Shown: piece after piece, positions 44,011 to 53,873 of the stretch
How positions within the stretch are numbered: position 1 is the stretch's first letter
Layout of the letters: every line of letters starts with the position of its first letter
Assembly (NCBI RefSeq): GCF_001273835.1
Contig: NZ_JHEI01000136.1
Span: 1-64,000, forward strand
Length of the DNA stretch: 64,000 bases
Origin: Leucobacter celer subsp. astrifaciens
GTDB taxonomy: Bacteria > Actinomycetota > Actinomycetes > Actinomycetales > Microbacteriaceae
Direction: 5' to 3'
The notes under the pieces: generated by a model
Seen by the model: the letters and a program-made list of their open reading frames with translations, nothing else
The model's database searches: none
Told to the model about the DNA's origin: nothing
Position numbers and translations under genes: made by a program

Positions 44011-44997
44011 ATGACCCAGCACGAATCACGAGACCCGAGCGCGCTGCACACACCGGTCCTGCTCGCGCGCTGCCTCGAACTGCTCGCTCCCGCGATCGAG
44101 CGGAGGGCGGCCGAGGGCCGCACTCCGGTGGTGGTCGACGCCACGCTCGGCATGGGCGGGCACAGCGAGGCGCTGCTCGACGCCCACCCCGAGCTGACGC
44201 TGATCGGCCTCGACCGCGATACCGAGGCGCTCGCGCTCGCCGGGCGCCGACTCGAGCGCTTCGGCGACCGCGCGGTGCGCGTGCACGCCGTCTACGACGA
44301 GATCGAGCGCGCGGTGCGCGGCGCCGGCTTCGAGCGCATCGACGGCGTGCTCTTCGACCTCGGCGTGTCCTCGCTGCAGCTCGACGAGGTCGAGCGCGGC
44401 TTCGCCTACGCGCAGGACGCGCCGCTCGACATGCGCATGGACCAGAGCCGCGGCGAGACCGCTGCCGAGGTGCTCGCGAGCGCCCCGGAAGGCCGCCTGC
44501 GAGCGATCTTCGAACGCTACGGCGAGGAGCCGCTCGCCGGCCGATACGCGCGCGCCATCGTGGCGGCCAGGGCCGAGGCGCCGATTCTGCGCAGCGGACA
44601 GCTGGTCGAGGTGCTGCAGCGGGCGACGCCGGCCGCGGTGCGCGACCAGCGGCACCCGGCGAAGCGCGTGTTCCAGGCGCTCCGCATCGAGGTGAACGGC
44701 GAGCTGTCGGTGCTCGAGCGCGCGATCCCCGCGGCGCTCGAGCTGCTGCGCGTAGGAGGCCGCGCCGTGGTGATGTCGTACCAGTCGCTCGAGGACCGTC
44801 TGGTCAAGCGCGAACTGACGAAGCGCAGCAGATCGACGGCCCCGCCCGGGCTGCCGGTCGAGCTGCCGGAGCATCGTCCCGAGTTCCGCCTGCTCACGCG
44901 CGGAGCGGAACTCGCCGAGGAGGAGGAGCGCGACCGCAACCCGCGGGCCATCCCGGTGCGCCTGCGCGCCGCTGAGCGAGTGAGGGACGTGCGATGA
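44011..44997 (+). CDS. rsmH: 16S rRNA (cytosine(1402)-N4)-methyltransferase
   Basis: 328 aa. The SAM-binding motif [16 protein letters not shown] (about 39-54) and the block [18 protein letters not shown] are typical RsmH. It methylates C1402 in the ribosomal P site. ATG at 44011 is 12 nt after mraZ. It overlaps ftsL by 4 bp (ATGA). Confidence 0.96.
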   Translation: MTQHESRDPSALHTPVLLARCLELLAPAIERRAAEGRTPVVVDATLGMGGHSEALLDAHPELTLIGLDRDTEALALAGRRLERFGDRAVRVHAVYDEIERAVRGAGFERIDGVLFDLGVSSLQLDEVERGFAYAQDAPLDMRMDQSRGETAAEVLASAPEGRLRAIFERYGEEPLAGRYARAIVAARAEAPILRSGQLVEVLQRATPAAVRDQRHPAKRVFQALRIEVNGELSVLERAIPAALELLRVGGRAVVMSYQSLEDRLVKRELTKRSRSTAPPGLPVELPEHRPEFRLLTRGAELAEEEERDRNPRAIPVRLRAAERVRDVR

Positions 44998-45602
44998 GCA
45001 ACACGGTTCCGATCGATATCGAACGAGAAGCGCTGCTCGGCTTCGGCGCGGCGGCCCCGAAGCCGTCGGTTCCCGCGGATCCCTCCGAGCGTCATCTGCG
45101 TCTCGCTCCACCGGCGCCGCGCGCCGCGCGGCGGCCCGGCGGCAGCCCGCTCCTCGGCGCGCTCGTCGCCGTCGGAGTGGTGCTCGCGATCCTCGCCACC
45201 CAGCTCGGTCTGAGCATCGCGGTGTCGCAGGGAGCGTACGAGACGCGCGCGCTCGAGATCGAACAGCGCGATCTGGCGCGGGTGGAGCGCGTGCTCTCGC
45301 AGAACGTCGATCGACTGGCGTCTCCCCAGAACCTCGCGGAGAACGCGGCGGCGCTGGGCATGGTGCAGAACGCCCGGCCGGCCACCCTGCGCCTGAGCGA
45401 CGGCGCGATCCTCGGCTCCCTCGAATCGCCCACTTCGGAGGTGCGCGGCAACCTGATCCCGAACTCGACTCTCGAGTCGATGCCGGTGGTCGACGCGGCC
45501 GGCCTGCTCGTATCTCGGAATCAGCTGAAAGCATCCACCGCCGCGCCGGCGGAGGCGCCGGTACGGTGGAAGGGCAAGCTGCCCGCCCCGCAGACCCACT
45601 GA
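44994..45602 (+). CDS. ftsL: FtsL-like cell division protein
   Basis: 202 aa. One membrane segment (about 55-78, after a cytoplasmic Pro-rich part) is followed by a short coiled-coil-prone stretch ([18 protein letters not shown]) and a periplasmic tail. Position between rsmH and ftsI plus this bitopic layout identify an FtsL-type protein, although sequence similarity within the family is always low. It would link FtsQ and FtsB to FtsW/FtsI at the septum. Confidence 0.8.
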   Translation: MSNTVPIDIEREALLGFGAAAPKPSVPADPSERHLRLAPPAPRAARRPGGSPLLGALVAVGVVLAILATQLGLSIAVSQGAYETRALEIEQRDLARVERVLSQNVDRLASPQNLAENAAALGMVQNARPATLRLSDGAILGSLESPTSEVRGNLIPNSTLESMPVVDAAGLLVSRNQLKASTAAPAEAPVRWKGKLPAPQTH

Positions 45603-45658
45603 TCGGCGCGGGCCGGGACAGCACGGACACGAGGCGGCACGCGAGAAGGGAGCACGGA

Positions 45659-47458
45659 ATGCCAAGATTGCGCGGCTCCTCGCTGCGTCGGGCGGTGGCG
45701 GTGGTCATCGTGATCGCGGCCGCTGCGTTGTTCCTCGTGCGTCTCGTCGACGTGCAGGTGGTCTCGGCCGCAGCGCTGAACGAGGACGCGAAGGGCAAAC
45801 GGGCCGTGCCCGTGCCGATCGAGAGCGTGCGAGGCGACATCGTCGATCGCAACGGCAACGTGCTCGCCACGACCGACGAGCGCTACGACGTGCAGCTCTC
45901 GCCGAAGAACACGCAGCTCAACAAGGGCCGGTTCTGGCGGCCCGACCCCGAGCGCGGCGGCGCGGCGACGGTGGAGGTCACGGCCGAGCAGGCGTTCGCG
46001 GAGATCGGAGAGGTCACCGGACAGAGCGCCGAGGAGATCCAGAAGATCGTCGACGACGCGCTCGAGAAGGACCCCAAGTCGGACTTCGCCTACGTGAAGC
46101 GGGGGGTCGACCTCTCGCAGCTCAACGCGCTCAAGAAGCTCGGGATCGGCTGGCTCACCTTCACACCGCAGCACCAGCGCACCTACCCCAACGGCGCGGT
46201 CGGTGGCAACATCGTCGGCTTCGCCGGGCAGGACGAGGAGCCGCAGTCGGGCGTCGAACTGTCCCAGAACGAGTGCCTCACCGGCAGCGACGGCTCCGAG
46301 GTGTACGAGCGCGGGGCCGACGGAGTGGCGCTGCCGGGCAGCCTCGTGGTCGAGAAGAAGGCCGTCGACGGCGGCACCGTGCAGCTGACCATCGACCGCG
46401 ACCTGCAGTGGGAGGCGCAGCAGGCGATCAACCAGCAGGTGCAGCGGGTCTCGGCCGAGTCGGGCTACCTCGTGATCATGAACGCGCGCACGGGCGAGCT
46501 CGTCGCGGTGGCGGAGGATGGCTCGGTCGACCCCAACGACGTCGACGGCTCGGACCCGGAGAAGCGCGAGGCGCGATCCTTCACCTCGCCCTACGAGCCC
46601 GGGTCGACCTTCAAGACGATCACCGCGGCGGCCCTCATCGACCAGGGCGCGGCGACCCCGCTCACGCAGAACCTCACCCCCGACTACCTCGAACCCGAGC
46701 CGAACGTGCGCTTCGGCGACTCGTTCTCGCACGGACCCACCCAGTGGACGCTGACCGGCATCCTCACCCAGTCGTCGAACGTCGGCACCTCCATGCTGGG
46801 CAGCGCGCTGAGCGAGGAGGTGCGCTACGACTACCTGCAGCGCTTCGGCATCGGCATCTCGACGCAGGCCGGCATGCCGCTCGAGGACTCGGGCATGCTC
46901 ATCCCGGTGGAGCAGTGGGATCGCCAGACCTCGTACAACACGATGTTCGGGCAGGGCGTCTCCTCGACCATCGTGCAGACCGCGGGGGCCTACCAGGCCA
47001 TCGCGAACGGCGGAGAGCGCGTGCCGCCGACCCTGGTGAGCAGCTGCACCGATGCGGAGGGCGAGGAGCAGCGGCCGGATCACGGCGACCCGGTGCAGGC
47101 CGTCACCCCGGAGACCGCGCAGCAGGTCATGGACATGCTCGAGACGGTGGCCAACGAGGCGTGGTTCAAGGACATCATCGCGATCCCCGGCTACCGCCTC
47201 GCGGGCAAGACGGGCACGGCAGAGCAGGTCGATCCCGCGACCGGGCTCTACCGCAGCGACTTCGTCAACTCCTTCGCGGGCGTCTTCCCCGCCGACGACC
47301 CCCAGTACGTCGCGGTAGCATCGATTGCGTTCGCCAAGTCGGGGGACGGGGCGACGGCCGCGCTGACCGCCTTCCACGAAGCCGCCGAGGCGACCATTCG
47401 AACCTTCCAGATCCCGCCGTCCTCGGGGCAGTACGAGCCCCTGCCGACGGAGTACTGA
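45659..47458 (+). CDS. ftsI: Septal transpeptidase FtsI (PBP3)
   Basis: 599 aa from ATG 45659 with GAAGGGAG upstream. A signal anchor spans about 12-30. After the pedestal domain (about 50-230) comes the transpeptidase domain with SxxK in PGSTFKT (Ser316/Lys319), SxN in QSSNVG (Ser372-Asn374) and KTG in GKTGTAEQ (517-519). It crosslinks peptidoglycan during division and is the target of beta-lactams. Confidence 0.96.
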   Translation: MPRLRGSSLRRAVAVVIVIAAAALFLVRLVDVQVVSAAALNEDAKGKRAVPVPIESVRGDIVDRNGNVLATTDERYDVQLSPKNTQLNKGRFWRPDPERGGAATVEVTAEQAFAEIGEVTGQSAEEIQKIVDDALEKDPKSDFAYVKRGVDLSQLNALKKLGIGWLTFTPQHQRTYPNGAVGGNIVGFAGQDEEPQSGVELSQNECLTGSDGSEVYERGADGVALPGSLVVEKKAVDGGTVQLTIDRDLQWEAQQAINQQVQRVSAESGYLVIMNARTGELVAVAEDGSVDPNDVDGSDPEKREARSFTSPYEPGSTFKTITAAALIDQGAATPLTQNLTPDYLEPEPNVRFGDSFSHGPTQWTLTGILTQSSNVGTSMLGSALSEEVRYDYLQRFGIGISTQAGMPLEDSGMLIPVEQWDRQTSYNTMFGQGVSSTIVQTAGAYQAIANGGERVPPTLVSSCTDAEGEEQRPDHGDPVQAVTPETAQQVMDMLETVANEAWFKDIIAIPGYRLAGKTGTAEQVDPATGLYRSDFVNSFAGVFPADDPQYVAVASIAFAKSGDGATAALTAFHEAAEATIRTFQIPPSSGQYEPLPTEY

Positions 47459-47484
47459 ACACGAGGCCCAGGAGGCACCCGCAC

Positions 47485-49050
47485 GTGAGTACCGGAGACG
47501 CGCTGAGCATTCGGCCGCAGCATCCCCGACCCCTTCCGCTCGTCCGGCTGGCCGAGCGCTACGGGCTGGAGACGGCTCCCGGCGAGCTCGGCGAGGCGAC
47601 CGCGAGCGGCGTCACGCTCGACTCCCGCGACGTGCGACCGGGCGATCTCTACGTCGGCATGCCCGGAGCCCGCCGCCACGGCGCCGAGTTCGCGCCCCAG
47701 GCGGAGCAGAGCGGAGCCGCAGCGATGCTCACGGACGCCGCCGGCCTCGAGATCGCTCGGGAACAGGGGATCGGGATCTCCGTGCTCGTCTCGGCCGAGC
47801 ACCCGCGCGAGTTGCTCGGCGAGGTCGCGGCGGCCGTCTACGGCACGGCCGATCTTCCGGCCAAGGTCTTCGGCATCACCGGCACCAACGGGAAGACGAG
47901 CGTGGTCTACATGCTGGCCGAGCTGCTGCTCGCCGCCGGCATCACCCCCGGACTCAGCTCGACCGCGGAACGGCGGATCGGCGACGAGGTGATCGTGTCG
48001 AACCTCACGAGCCCCGAGGCCTCCGAGCTGCACGGCCTGCTGGCGCGCATGCGCGAGCGCGGCGTCGACGGCGTGGCGCTCGAGGTCTCCGCGCACGCGG
48101 TCGAACGGCACCGCATCGACGGCGTGCGCTTCGACGTGGTCGCCTTCAACAACTTCTCGCAGGACCACCTCGACGACTTCGGCGACATGGAGAGCTACTT
48201 CGCGGCGAAGCTGGCGCTCTTCTCGCCGGAGCACGCAGAGCGGGGCGTCGTGGTGGTCGACTCGCCGTACGGTCAGCGGATCGCGCGGGAGTCGAGGATC
48301 CCCGTGACGCGGCTCGCGACCGACTACGGGCAGCAGGCCGACTGGCATCTCGCGGTCACCCGGCAGACGCTCGACGGCGTCTCCTTCGTGCTGCAGGGGC
48401 CGGAGGGTGCCCACTTCCGCGGCAGCGTGCCCGTCTTCGGGCGCTTCATGGCCGAGAACGCGGCGCTCGCACTGATCATGCTGCACGAGGCGGGGATCCC
48501 GATCTCCCGCGTCGAGGCCGGCCTCGAGAACGGCCGCATCCCCGTGTACATCCCGGGTCGGCTGGAGTGCATGAACCCCGGGCTGCCGCTCGCGGCCGGG
48601 CCGCGCTTCTTCGTCGACTACGGGCACACCCCCGGTGCCTTCCAAGCCATGCTCGACGCGCTCGGAGAGGTGGCGCCCGGCCGCGTCATCTTCCTCTTCG
48701 GAGCCGATGGCGACCGCGACACCACCAAGCGCGAGGAGATGGGCCGGATCGCCGGGGCCGGATCGGACACGGTCATCGTCTGCGACTACCATCCGCGCTC
48801 CGAGCCGCCCGAGGCGATCCGCGCGCAGTTGATCGCGGGCGCGCGCTCCGCGAAGCGCGCCAGGGTGATCGAGGAGGGCGATCCCCGCACGGCCGTGCGC
48901 CTCGCCGTTTCGATCGCCGAACCGGGTGACGTTATCCTGTATGCCGGTCCCGGACACGAGGACTACCAGGAAGTCGCCGGGCAGATCCTTCCCTACTCGG
49001 CGCGTGACGAGGTACGCGGAGCGCTCCGCGAGGCAGGATTGCTTCCGTGA
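47485..49050 (+). CDS. murE: UDP-MurNAc-tripeptide synthetase MurE with altered amino-acid motif
   Basis: 521 aa from GTG 47485 with AGGAGG upstream. The ATP loop is GITGTNGKTSVVY. The central block ALEVSAHAVERHRIDG and NNFSQDHLDDFGDME keep the ligase core with small changes. At the position where meso-diaminopimelate enzymes have DNPR the sequence reads CDYHPRSEPP, so the third residue added is probably not meso-DAP; Microbacteriaceae often use other diamino acids in B-type peptidoglycan. Which acid is used cannot be read from sequence. It overlaps murF by 4 bp. Confidence 0.93.
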   Translation: MSTGDALSIRPQHPRPLPLVRLAERYGLETAPGELGEATASGVTLDSRDVRPGDLYVGMPGARRHGAEFAPQAEQSGAAAMLTDAAGLEIAREQGIGISVLVSAEHPRELLGEVAAAVYGTADLPAKVFGITGTNGKTSVVYMLAELLLAAGITPGLSSTAERRIGDEVIVSNLTSPEASELHGLLARMRERGVDGVALEVSAHAVERHRIDGVRFDVVAFNNFSQDHLDDFGDMESYFAAKLALFSPEHAERGVVVVDSPYGQRIARESRIPVTRLATDYGQQADWHLAVTRQTLDGVSFVLQGPEGAHFRGSVPVFGRFMAENAALALIMLHEAGIPISRVEAGLENGRIPVYIPGRLECMNPGLPLAAGPRFFVDYGHTPGAFQAMLDALGEVAPGRVIFLFGADGDRDTTKREEMGRIAGAGSDTVIVCDYHPRSEPPEAIRAQLIAGARSAKRARVIEEGDPRTAVRLAVSIAEPGDVILYAGPGHEDYQEVAGQILPYSARDEVRGALREAGLLP

Positions 49051-50480
49051 TTGAACTGACGCTGGCGGAGATCGCCGCCGCCGTGAACGGCCGGCTGGTG
49101 CCCGGGACCGGGGGATCCCGCGCGCAGTGGGCCGAGGCCGCCGTCGCGGGCGAGTCGCAGACGGACTCGCGCGAGGTGCAGCCCGGGCAGATCTTCTTCG
49201 CCCGCCGCGGCGAGGAGACGGACGGGCACCTCTTCGCGGGCAAGGCCGTCGACGCCGGCGCTGCACTCGTCGTCGCCGAGCGCGAGGTCGACGACCGCGT
49301 GCCGCAGATCGTGGTCGCGGAGGCCACGGAGGCGCTCGGCGCGCTCGCCACCGCGGTGGTGCGCCGCGTGCGCGAACGGGGCGGACTCACGATCGTGGGG
49401 ATCACCGGATCCAATGGCAAGACCACCACCAAGAACCTGGTCGCGGCCATGGCGGAGCGGCTGGGGCCGACGGTGGCCTCGGCGAAGTCCTTCAACAACG
49501 AGGTGGGCGGGCCGCTCACGATGCTGCGCGTGGAGAACGACACCCGCACGCTCGTCGCCGAGATGGGCGCGAGCGCCCAGGGTGAGATCGAACGACTCAC
49601 GCGCATGGCACCCCCGCACATCGGCGTCGTGCTCTCGGTCGGCCTGGCCCACGCCGGCGAGTTCGGCGGGATCGAGACCACGTTCCGCACCAAGAGCGAG
49701 ATGGTGCGGGATCTGCCGCCGAGCGCGGTCGCGGTGCTCAACCGCGACGATCCGCGCGTGGCGCAGATGGCCGATCTCACGGCGGCCCGTGTGCGCTGGT
49801 TCGGGCTGCACCCGGAGGCCGAGGTGCGCGCGAGCGACGTCGACTCGGACGCCGAGGGCACCAGCTTCACGCTGCACGCCGCGCTGTCGAACGGCGAAGT
49901 CGAGGCGGCGCCGGTGCGCTTCAGGGTGCTCGGCGAGCATCACGTGATGAACGCGCTGGCCGCCGCCGCGGTCGGCCTCGAGTTGGGACTCCCGCTCGCC
50001 GACGTCGTCGAGGTGCTCGAGGCCGCGACGCTGGCCGCGCCCGGCCGGATGCAGGTGCTCGGGGGCCGCGACGGCGTCACCATCGTCAACGACGCCTACA
50101 ACGCGAGCCCCGACTCGATGAGCGCCGCGCTGCGCACGCTCGCGCAGATCCGCCGGCCCGAGGGACGCTCGGTCGCGGTGCTGGGCGCGATGAGCGAGCT
50201 CGGCGAATACTCCATCGAGGAGCACATCCGCGTGGGCCTGCAGGCGGTGCGGCTGCGCATCTCCGAGCTGGTGGTCGTCGGCAAGGAGGCGCGCCACCTG
50301 CACATCAGCGCCATCAACGAGGGCTCCTGGGACGGCGAGAGCGTATTCTTCGAGACGCAGGACGAGGCCTACGACTACCTGCTGCGCACCCTGCAGCCGC
50401 ACGACACCGTGCTCGTGAAATCGTCGAACGCCGCCGGGCTGCAACGGCTCGGCGACCGACTGGGGGAGGCCTTCGCATGA
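49047..50480 (+). CDS. murF: UDP-MurNAc-tripeptide:D-Ala-D-Ala ligase MurF
   Basis: 477 aa. The ATP loop is [13 protein letters not shown] (about 114-126). [11 protein letters not shown] and [13 protein letters not shown] are family blocks in the central and C-terminal domains. All three Mur ligase domains are present. It adds D-Ala-D-Ala to complete the stem peptide. The start overlaps the murE stop and the stop overlaps mraY by 4 bp. Confidence 0.96.
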   Translation: MIELTLAEIAAAVNGRLVPGTGGSRAQWAEAAVAGESQTDSREVQPGQIFFARRGEETDGHLFAGKAVDAGAALVVAEREVDDRVPQIVVAEATEALGALATAVVRRVRERGGLTIVGITGSNGKTTTKNLVAAMAERLGPTVASAKSFNNEVGGPLTMLRVENDTRTLVAEMGASAQGEIERLTRMAPPHIGVVLSVGLAHAGEFGGIETTFRTKSEMVRDLPPSAVAVLNRDDPRVAQMADLTAARVRWFGLHPEAEVRASDVDSDAEGTSFTLHAALSNGEVEAAPVRFRVLGEHHVMNALAAAAVGLELGLPLADVVEVLEAATLAAPGRMQVLGGRDGVTIVNDAYNASPDSMSAALRTLAQIRRPEGRSVAVLGAMSELGEYSIEEHIRVGLQAVRLRISELVVVGKEARHLHISAINEGSWDGESVFFETQDEAYDYLLRTLQPHDTVLVKSSNAAGLQRLGDRLGEAFA

Positions 50481-51559
50481 TCGCGCTGCTCATCGCGGGC
50501 GGCTTCTCGCTGCTCTACTCGTTGCTGCTCACGCCGCTCTTCGTGCGCGGCTTCAACCGTCTGCGCTGGGGGCAGCCCATCCGCGTCGACGGGCCCAAGG
50601 AGCACGAGGTGAAGCGCGGCACCCCCACCATGGGCGGCCTCATCTTCCTCTCGGGCTCGGTGCTCGCCTACTTCGTGGGCAAGCTGGTGATGGGCGAGAC
50701 GCCCACCCCCTCCGCGCTGCTCGTCATCCTCATGGCGGTGGGCGCCGGCCTCGTCGGCTTCATCGACGACTTCATGAAGGCCCGGATGCAGCACTCGGCG
50801 GGTCTGAGCGGCTGGGCGAAGATCATCGGTCAGGTTCTGATCGCCGTCGCGTTCGCGCTGCTCGGCCTGCAGTTCGCGAATGATGCCGGGGTCGCGCCGG
50901 TCTCGACGCGCATCTCGCTCTTCCGCGACCTCGACTTCGACTTCATGGCGCTCGGCGCCATCGCAGGCATCGCGCTGTTCATCATCTGGATCATGGTCAT
51001 CGTCACCGCCACGACCAACGCGGTCAACGTGACCGACGGGCTCGACGGGCTCGCCGCGGGGGCCGCGATCTTCGCGTTCGGCGCGTACCTCGTCATCGGC
51101 TTCTGGCAGTCGGCCCAGAACTGCGCGCTCACGGTCGAGCCCGGGTGCTACGAGGTGCGCGATCCGATGGATCTCGCGGTCGTCGCCACCGCCTTCCTCG
51201 GCGGCCTCGTCGGCTTCCTCTGGTGGAACACCAACCCGGCCAAGGTGTTCATGGGCGACACCGGGTCGATGGCCATCGGCGGCGCGATCGCCGCGCTCGC
51301 GATCCTCACCCGCACCGAGCTGCTGCTCGTGCTCATCGGCGGCCTCTTCATCATCGAGACCGGGTCCGTGATCCTGCAGCGGCTGTACTTCAAGGTGACC
51401 AAGGGCAAGCGCATCTTCCTGATGAGCCCGATCCACCACCACTTCGAGCTCAAGGGCTGGGCCGAGGTGACCGTGGTCGTGCGGTTCTGGATCATCGCGG
51501 GCCTGTTCGTGATGGCGGGCGTCGGAGCCTTCTACGGCGAATGGCTGCTGCAGCAGTGA
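50477..51559 (+). CDS. mraY: Phospho-MurNAc-pentapeptide translocase MraY
   Basis: 360 aa with about ten membrane segments. [11 protein letters not shown] (about 46-56), [11 protein letters not shown], and [14 protein letters not shown] residues ([14 protein letters not shown] near 315) are catalytic-site motifs; Asp in GFIDDFMK is also present. It forms lipid I on undecaprenyl phosphate. Confidence 0.96.
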   Translation: MIALLIAGGFSLLYSLLLTPLFVRGFNRLRWGQPIRVDGPKEHEVKRGTPTMGGLIFLSGSVLAYFVGKLVMGETPTPSALLVILMAVGAGLVGFIDDFMKARMQHSAGLSGWAKIIGQVLIAVAFALLGLQFANDAGVAPVSTRISLFRDLDFDFMALGAIAGIALFIIWIMVIVTATTNAVNVTDGLDGLAAGAAIFAFGAYLVIGFWQSAQNCALTVEPGCYEVRDPMDLAVVATAFLGGLVGFLWWNTNPAKVFMGDTGSMAIGGAIAALAILTRTELLLVLIGGLFIIETGSVILQRLYFKVTKGKRIFLMSPIHHHFELKGWAEVTVVVRFWIIAGLFVMAGVGAFYGEWLLQQ

Positions 51560-52629
51560 GCGGGGACGGCATGGAGACGAACGCGAGCGACGAGCAGGAG
51601 CGCATCCGCGCCCGCGTGGCCGGACTGGCGAGCTGGCACGACGACTGGTCGGGGCTGCGCATCGCGGTTCTGGGCCTCGGCGCGATCGGGTTCTCGGTCG
51701 CGGACACGCTCGTCGAGCTGGGCTCCCGGGTGCGGGTGATCCACGCCGATCCGGATCCGGATCGCGAGCGGCTGCTCGACGTGATCGGCAGCGAGCGCTT
51801 CCGCGCCGAGACTCACCCGGAGCAGCTCGGCGACCTCGCGGCCTTCGGCCCCGACCTCGTGATCGCCTCCCCGAGCTTCCGCCTCGATCATCCGCTCACC
51901 GCGTGGGCCGGCGAACGGGGAATCCCGGTGTGGGGCGATATCGAACTCGGATGGCGGCTGCGCGACAAGACGAACCGGATCGCCGACTGGATCTGCATCG
52001 CGGGGGCGCGCGGCAAGACGACCACGGGGCGACTCGCCGCGCACATGCTCGCGGCGGCGGGCCTGCGCGTTGCGCCGGCGGGCGACGACGAGGCCCCGAT
52101 CCTCGACGCCCTGCGGGACCCGCAGGGGTACGACGCGATCGTGGTGGAGCTCTCGGCCGTGCAGCTGGCGAGGCTCGGCGAGATCTCCCCGTACGCGAGC
52201 GCCTGCCTCAACTTCGGCGAGGAGCGCGGCGACACCGTGGCCAGGTGGGCGGAGATGGCGCGCGTGTACGAGCACACGCAGGTCGCCTGCGTGTACAACC
52301 GCGCCGATCTCGAGACCGAGCGCATGGTCGAGGACGCCGATGTGATCGAGGGCGCACGAGCCGTCAGCTTCGGCCTCGACTCACCGCCGCCGAGCGGCTT
52401 CGGGGTGGTCGAGGAGATCCTCGTCGACCGCGGCTTCCACGCCGAACGGCGCAGCGAGGCCTACGAACTCGTGACGCTCGATGAGCTCGCCGAGCTCCGG
52501 CTCGCCACACCGCAGTTCGTGCAGAATCTGCTCGCCGCCAGTGCGCTCGCGCGGGCCCGCGGTGCGGAGCCGACGGAGATCGCGCAGGCGATCCTGAACT
52601 ACCATCGCATCGAGCGCGAGCAGGAGTGA
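51556..52629 (+). CDS. murD: Degenerate, truncated MurD-like protein in the murD position
   Basis: 357 aa from GTG 51556, overlapping the mraY stop as GTGA; an ATG at 51571 is an alternative. Normal MurD has 440-500 aa. The N-terminal Rossmann part ([15 protein letters not shown]) and an ATP-loop variant ([12 protein letters not shown] instead of TNGKTT) are recognisable. The central block DHMDR with its His is absent: [20 protein letters not shown] is followed by [14 protein letters not shown]. The carbamylated Lys is replaced (EMARVYEH). The protein ends at [11 protein letters not shown], where the C-terminal Mur ligase domain should start, and ftsW begins at once, so the domain is not nearby. 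It is intact as an open frame, not a frameshifted remnant. It may be a scaffold or regulatory paralogue, while D-Glu ligation is done elsewhere. Confidence 0.85.
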   Translation: MSGDGMETNASDEQERIRARVAGLASWHDDWSGLRIAVLGLGAIGFSVADTLVELGSRVRVIHADPDPDRERLLDVIGSERFRAETHPEQLGDLAAFGPDLVIASPSFRLDHPLTAWAGERGIPVWGDIELGWRLRDKTNRIADWICIAGARGKTTTGRLAAHMLAAAGLRVAPAGDDEAPILDALRDPQGYDAIVVELSAVQLARLGEISPYASACLNFGEERGDTVARWAEMARVYEHTQVACVYNRADLETERMVEDADVIEGARAVSFGLDSPPPSGFGVVEEILVDRGFHAERRSEAYELVTLDELAELRLATPQFVQNLLAASALARARGAEPTEIAQAILNYHRIEREQE

Positions 52630-53873
52630 CCGGCGTGGCTGAGGGATCCGCCGAATCGACGGGGCGTGCTCCTGGCCAGGCCCGGATCAGCCTCGGCTCG
52701 ATGCTGCGCACCGGCACCGACCGCACGGTGGTGGCGCTCTACGCCATCACGCTGCTGCTGGTCGGCTTCGGCCTGATCATGGTGCTCTCGTCGTCCTCGA
52801 TCACCTCGTACCTGGCCGATCAGGGCTTCTTCGGGGGGTTCTGGCGTCAGGCGACGTTCGCGCTCGTGGGGCTGCCGCTCATGCTCATCGCCGCGGCGAT
52901 GCCGATCGGCTTCTGGAAGCGGTGGGCCTGGGGGCTGCTCGCTCTCGGCCTCGCGCTGCAGACGCTGGTGTTCACGCCGCTCGGGATCGAGGTCTACGGC
53001 AACCGCAACTGGATCCAGATCGGCGGCTTCAGCGCCCAGCCCTCCGAGGCGCTCAAGCTCGCCTTCGTCGTGTGGGTGGGCGCCGTGCTGCTGCGCAAGG
53101 AGCCGCTGCTCGGGCAGATGCGCCACGAGCTGATCCCCGTGGTGATTCCCGGGGCGCTCATCGCGCTCGGCTCGGTGCTGCTGGGCCACGACCTCGGCAC
53201 GGTGCTCATCATGGCGGCGATGATGCTCGGCGCGATGTACTTCGGCGGCATCAGCTGGAAGAGCCTGGGGGTCACGGTGTTCGCGGGTGTGCTCGCCGTG
53301 GTGCTCTTCGTGGTCACCAGCGAGAACCGCATGCGGCGGCTGCTCAGCCACTCCGGCGGCACGGACGACTACAGCGGTATCGACTGGCAGGCCACGCACG
53401 GCAGGTGGGCGCTCGCGAACGGGGGCGTCCTCGGCGTGGGGCTCGGCAATTCGAAGGCCAAGTGGTCGTGGCTGCCGGCCGCCGACAACGACTACATCTT
53501 CGCCATCATCGGCGAGGAGCTGGGCCTCATCGGGGCGCTGCTCGTGATCGCGCTGTTCGTGGCCCTCACCTTCATCATGCTGCGCATCATCTCGCGGGCC
53601 CGCGATCGCTTCGGGCGCGCCGTCGTCGGCGGCATCCTCGTGTGGATCGTCGGGCAGGCGTTCGTGAACATCGGCGTCGTGATCGGGGTGTTCCCCGTGC
53701 TCGGGGTGCCGCTGCCGCTCATCAGTTCCGGTGGCACCGCGCTCGTCGTGTGTCTCGCGGCCATCGGCGTCGTGATCTCGATCGCGCGCGACGGCGCACA
53801 GTACCAGGAGGAGCTCGCCGCGGCCGCGCCGGGCACGACGCGCGGGCGTGGACCAGGAAGGACATCCGGATGA
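52626..53873 (+). CDS. ftsW: Division glycosyltransferase FtsW
   Basis: 415 aa from GTG 52626, overlapping the previous stop as GTGA. About ten membrane segments of the SEDS family are visible, with NWIQIGGFSAQPSEALKLAF and PLISSGGTALVV as signature blocks. It polymerises septal peptidoglycan with FtsI. A 35-residue hydrophilic N-terminus precedes the first membrane segment. Confidence 0.95.
   Translation: MTGVAEGSAESTGRAPGQARISLGSMLRTGTDRTVVALYAITLLLVGFGLIMVLSSSSITSYLADQGFFGGFWRQATFALVGLPLMLIAAAMPIGFWKRWAWGLLALGLALQTLVFTPLGIEVYGNRNWIQIGGFSAQPSEALKLAFVVWVGAVLLRKEPLLGQMRHELIPVVIPGALIALGSVLLGHDLGTVLIMAAMMLGAMYFGGISWKSLGVTVFAGVLAVVLFVVTSENRMRRLLSHSGGTDDYSGIDWQATHGRWALANGGVLGVGLGNSKAKWSWLPAADNDYIFAIIGEELGLIGALLVIALFVALTFIMLRIISRARDRFGRAVVGGILVWIVGQAFVNIGVVIGVFPVLGVPLPLISSGGTALVVCLAAIGVVISIARDGAQYQEELAAAAPGTTRGRGPGRTSG

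Noticed and set aside
51556..52629. Frameshift as explanation of the short MurD
   Set aside because: After the stop, ftsW begins at once, and no frame nearby contains the missing C-terminal domain. The frame before the stop has no sudden loss of similarity. An assembly deletion remains possible but cannot be judged from the sequence.
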